Source: Lentisphaeria bacterium
Lineage (GTDB): Bacteria > Verrucomicrobiota > Lentisphaeria > JABSQK01 > CAJWLW01
Direction: 5' to 3'
Assembly: GCA_030754995.1 (NCBI GenBank)
Contig: JASLZG010000008.1
Location: forward strand, 1-33,774
DNA: 33,774 nucleotides
Program-made: the position numbers and the translations under genes
Shown: in pieces, positions 33,052 to 33,774 of the stretch
How positions within the stretch are numbered: position 1 is the first letter of the stretch
How the letters are laid out: each line of letters starts with the position of its first letter
The notes under the pieces: model-generated
What the model saw: the letters and a program-made list of their open reading frames with translations, nothing else
Told to the model about the DNA's origin: nothing
The model's database searches: none

Positions 33052-33104
33052 GGCCAACGGCGGATGGGAAAAGAGAAAAGTGATTCGCCACCCCCCCCCT
33101 GGCC

Positions 33105-33136
33105 CCTGAAACCTGAAACCTGAAACCTGAAACCTG
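33105..33136. repeat. Heptanucleotide tandem repeat (CCTGAAA)4 + CCTG
   Basis: Exact 7-mer repeats in the leuS-dcd intergenic region, flanked on both sides by poly-C runs. Confidence 0.97.
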
Positions 33137-33143
33137 CCCCCCC

Positions 33144-33692
33144 ATGATCCTCTCCGACCAGACTTTGAACGCAATGATCGAATCGGGCGAACTCGCTGTC
33201 GAGCCGCTCGATGCGGATTCCATCCAGCCGGCATCGATCGACTGCCGGCTGGGCGATCATTACCTGGTCGTTGAAGACCGGGAGATGGGGATCCTGACAC
33301 TGGACAGTGAGATCATCTATCGCGAAATCGAAGGTGACAGTATCACGCTGCCGCCGCATTCGTTTCTGTTGGCGACGACGGCAGAGTACATCCGGCTGCC
33401 AAACAACATCACGGCATTTGTCGAGGGCCGCAGCTCGATCGGGCGCATCGGGCTGTTCATTCAGAACGCCGGTTGGGTGGATCCCGGTTTCGAGGGTCGT
33501 ATTACACTCGAGCTATACAACGCCAATTCCCTGCCGATCCGCCTGCAGGCGGGCCGCCGAATCTGCCAACTGGTGTTCTGCCTCATGGACCAGCCGACCG
33601 CCAAGCCCTATGCCGGCAAGTATCAGGGGCAGCGGCAATCGGTCGGCAGCCGGGCGTTCCTGGACAGTGAAGTCACCGGCGGCCAGGAGTGA
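33144..33692 (+). CDS. dcd: dCTP deaminase family protein (possibly bifunctional dCTP deaminase/dUTPase)
   Basis: MILSDQTLNAMIESGELAVEPLDADSIQPASIDCRLGDHY, VEGRSSIGRIGLFIQNAGWVDPGFEGRITLEL, GRRICQLVF, GKYQGQRQSVGSR. Confidence 0.95.
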   Translation: MILSDQTLNAMIESGELAVEPLDADSIQPASIDCRLGDHYLVVEDREMGILTLDSEIIYREIEGDSITLPPHSFLLATTAEYIRLPNNITAFVEGRSSIGRIGLFIQNAGWVDPGFEGRITLELYNANSLPIRLQAGRRICQLVFCLMDQPTAKPYAGKYQGQRQSVGSRAFLDSEVTGGQE

Positions 33693-33774
33693 GCGACGGC
33701 CTTTCCCCGGATGATGCCCTGATCATTTGCCCGCCGCGGCCAGAATCGGGCGCCGTGGCGGTGGGCACGATGAA
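33689..33774 (+). CDS. Start of an unidentified ORF, 3' truncated by window edge
   Basis: GTG overlapping the dcd stop (GTGA) opens a frame MSDGLSPDDALIICPPRPESGAVAVGTM... that stays open to the end; too short to identify. Confidence 0.4.
   Translation, partial: MSDGLSPDDALIICPPRPESGAVAVGTM

Noticed and set aside
33032-33300. Minus-strand ORFs with GFRFQVSGFRFQ repeats
   Set aside because: Artefact of translating the (CCTGAAA)n repeat; antisense to dcd.

Overview
The window is a high-GC bacterial chromosome segment, gene-dense and mostly housekeeping. No CRISPR array, transposase, integrase, prophage, rRNA or tRNA was recognised. Left to right it contains: dnaE (5' truncated by the window edge), recD2, a multi-TM GT39-like protein, a receiver-Ser/Thr kinase fusion, an Rcp1-like response regulator and a large hybrid-membrane histidine kinase. 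The kinase overlaps a ferrochelatase (coproporphyrin-type) by ATGA. Next come a minus-strand STAS-skp-lpxD operon, tsaE, a small orphan ORF, an HpcH/HpaI aldolase with a YihY/BrkB membrane protein, a Gfo/Idh/MocA oxidoreductase, groES-groEL, a 3-hydroxyisobutyrate-dehydrogenase-like gene, gltB-gltD, an NAD-dependent epimerase, leuS, dcd and the start of one more ORF. The gene set (LpxD, Skp) implies an LPS-bearing diderm; the style of GroEL and of the STAS protein suggests a PVC-type lineage, but that is only an impression. The most interesting signals are regulatory. They are: a leader upstream of gltBD with a strong intrinsic terminator and a possible Asn-rich leader peptide; a 35-bp tandem duplication plus operator-like palindromes in the groESL leader; a sensor kinase/receiver-STK module translationally coupled to a heme-biosynthesis gene; a heptamer repeat directly before dcd; and a tsaE reading frame with no canonical start codon where one is expected. 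I did not see a clearly novel multi-gene defence or metabolic system. All family calls are from motif reading only; no searches were run.
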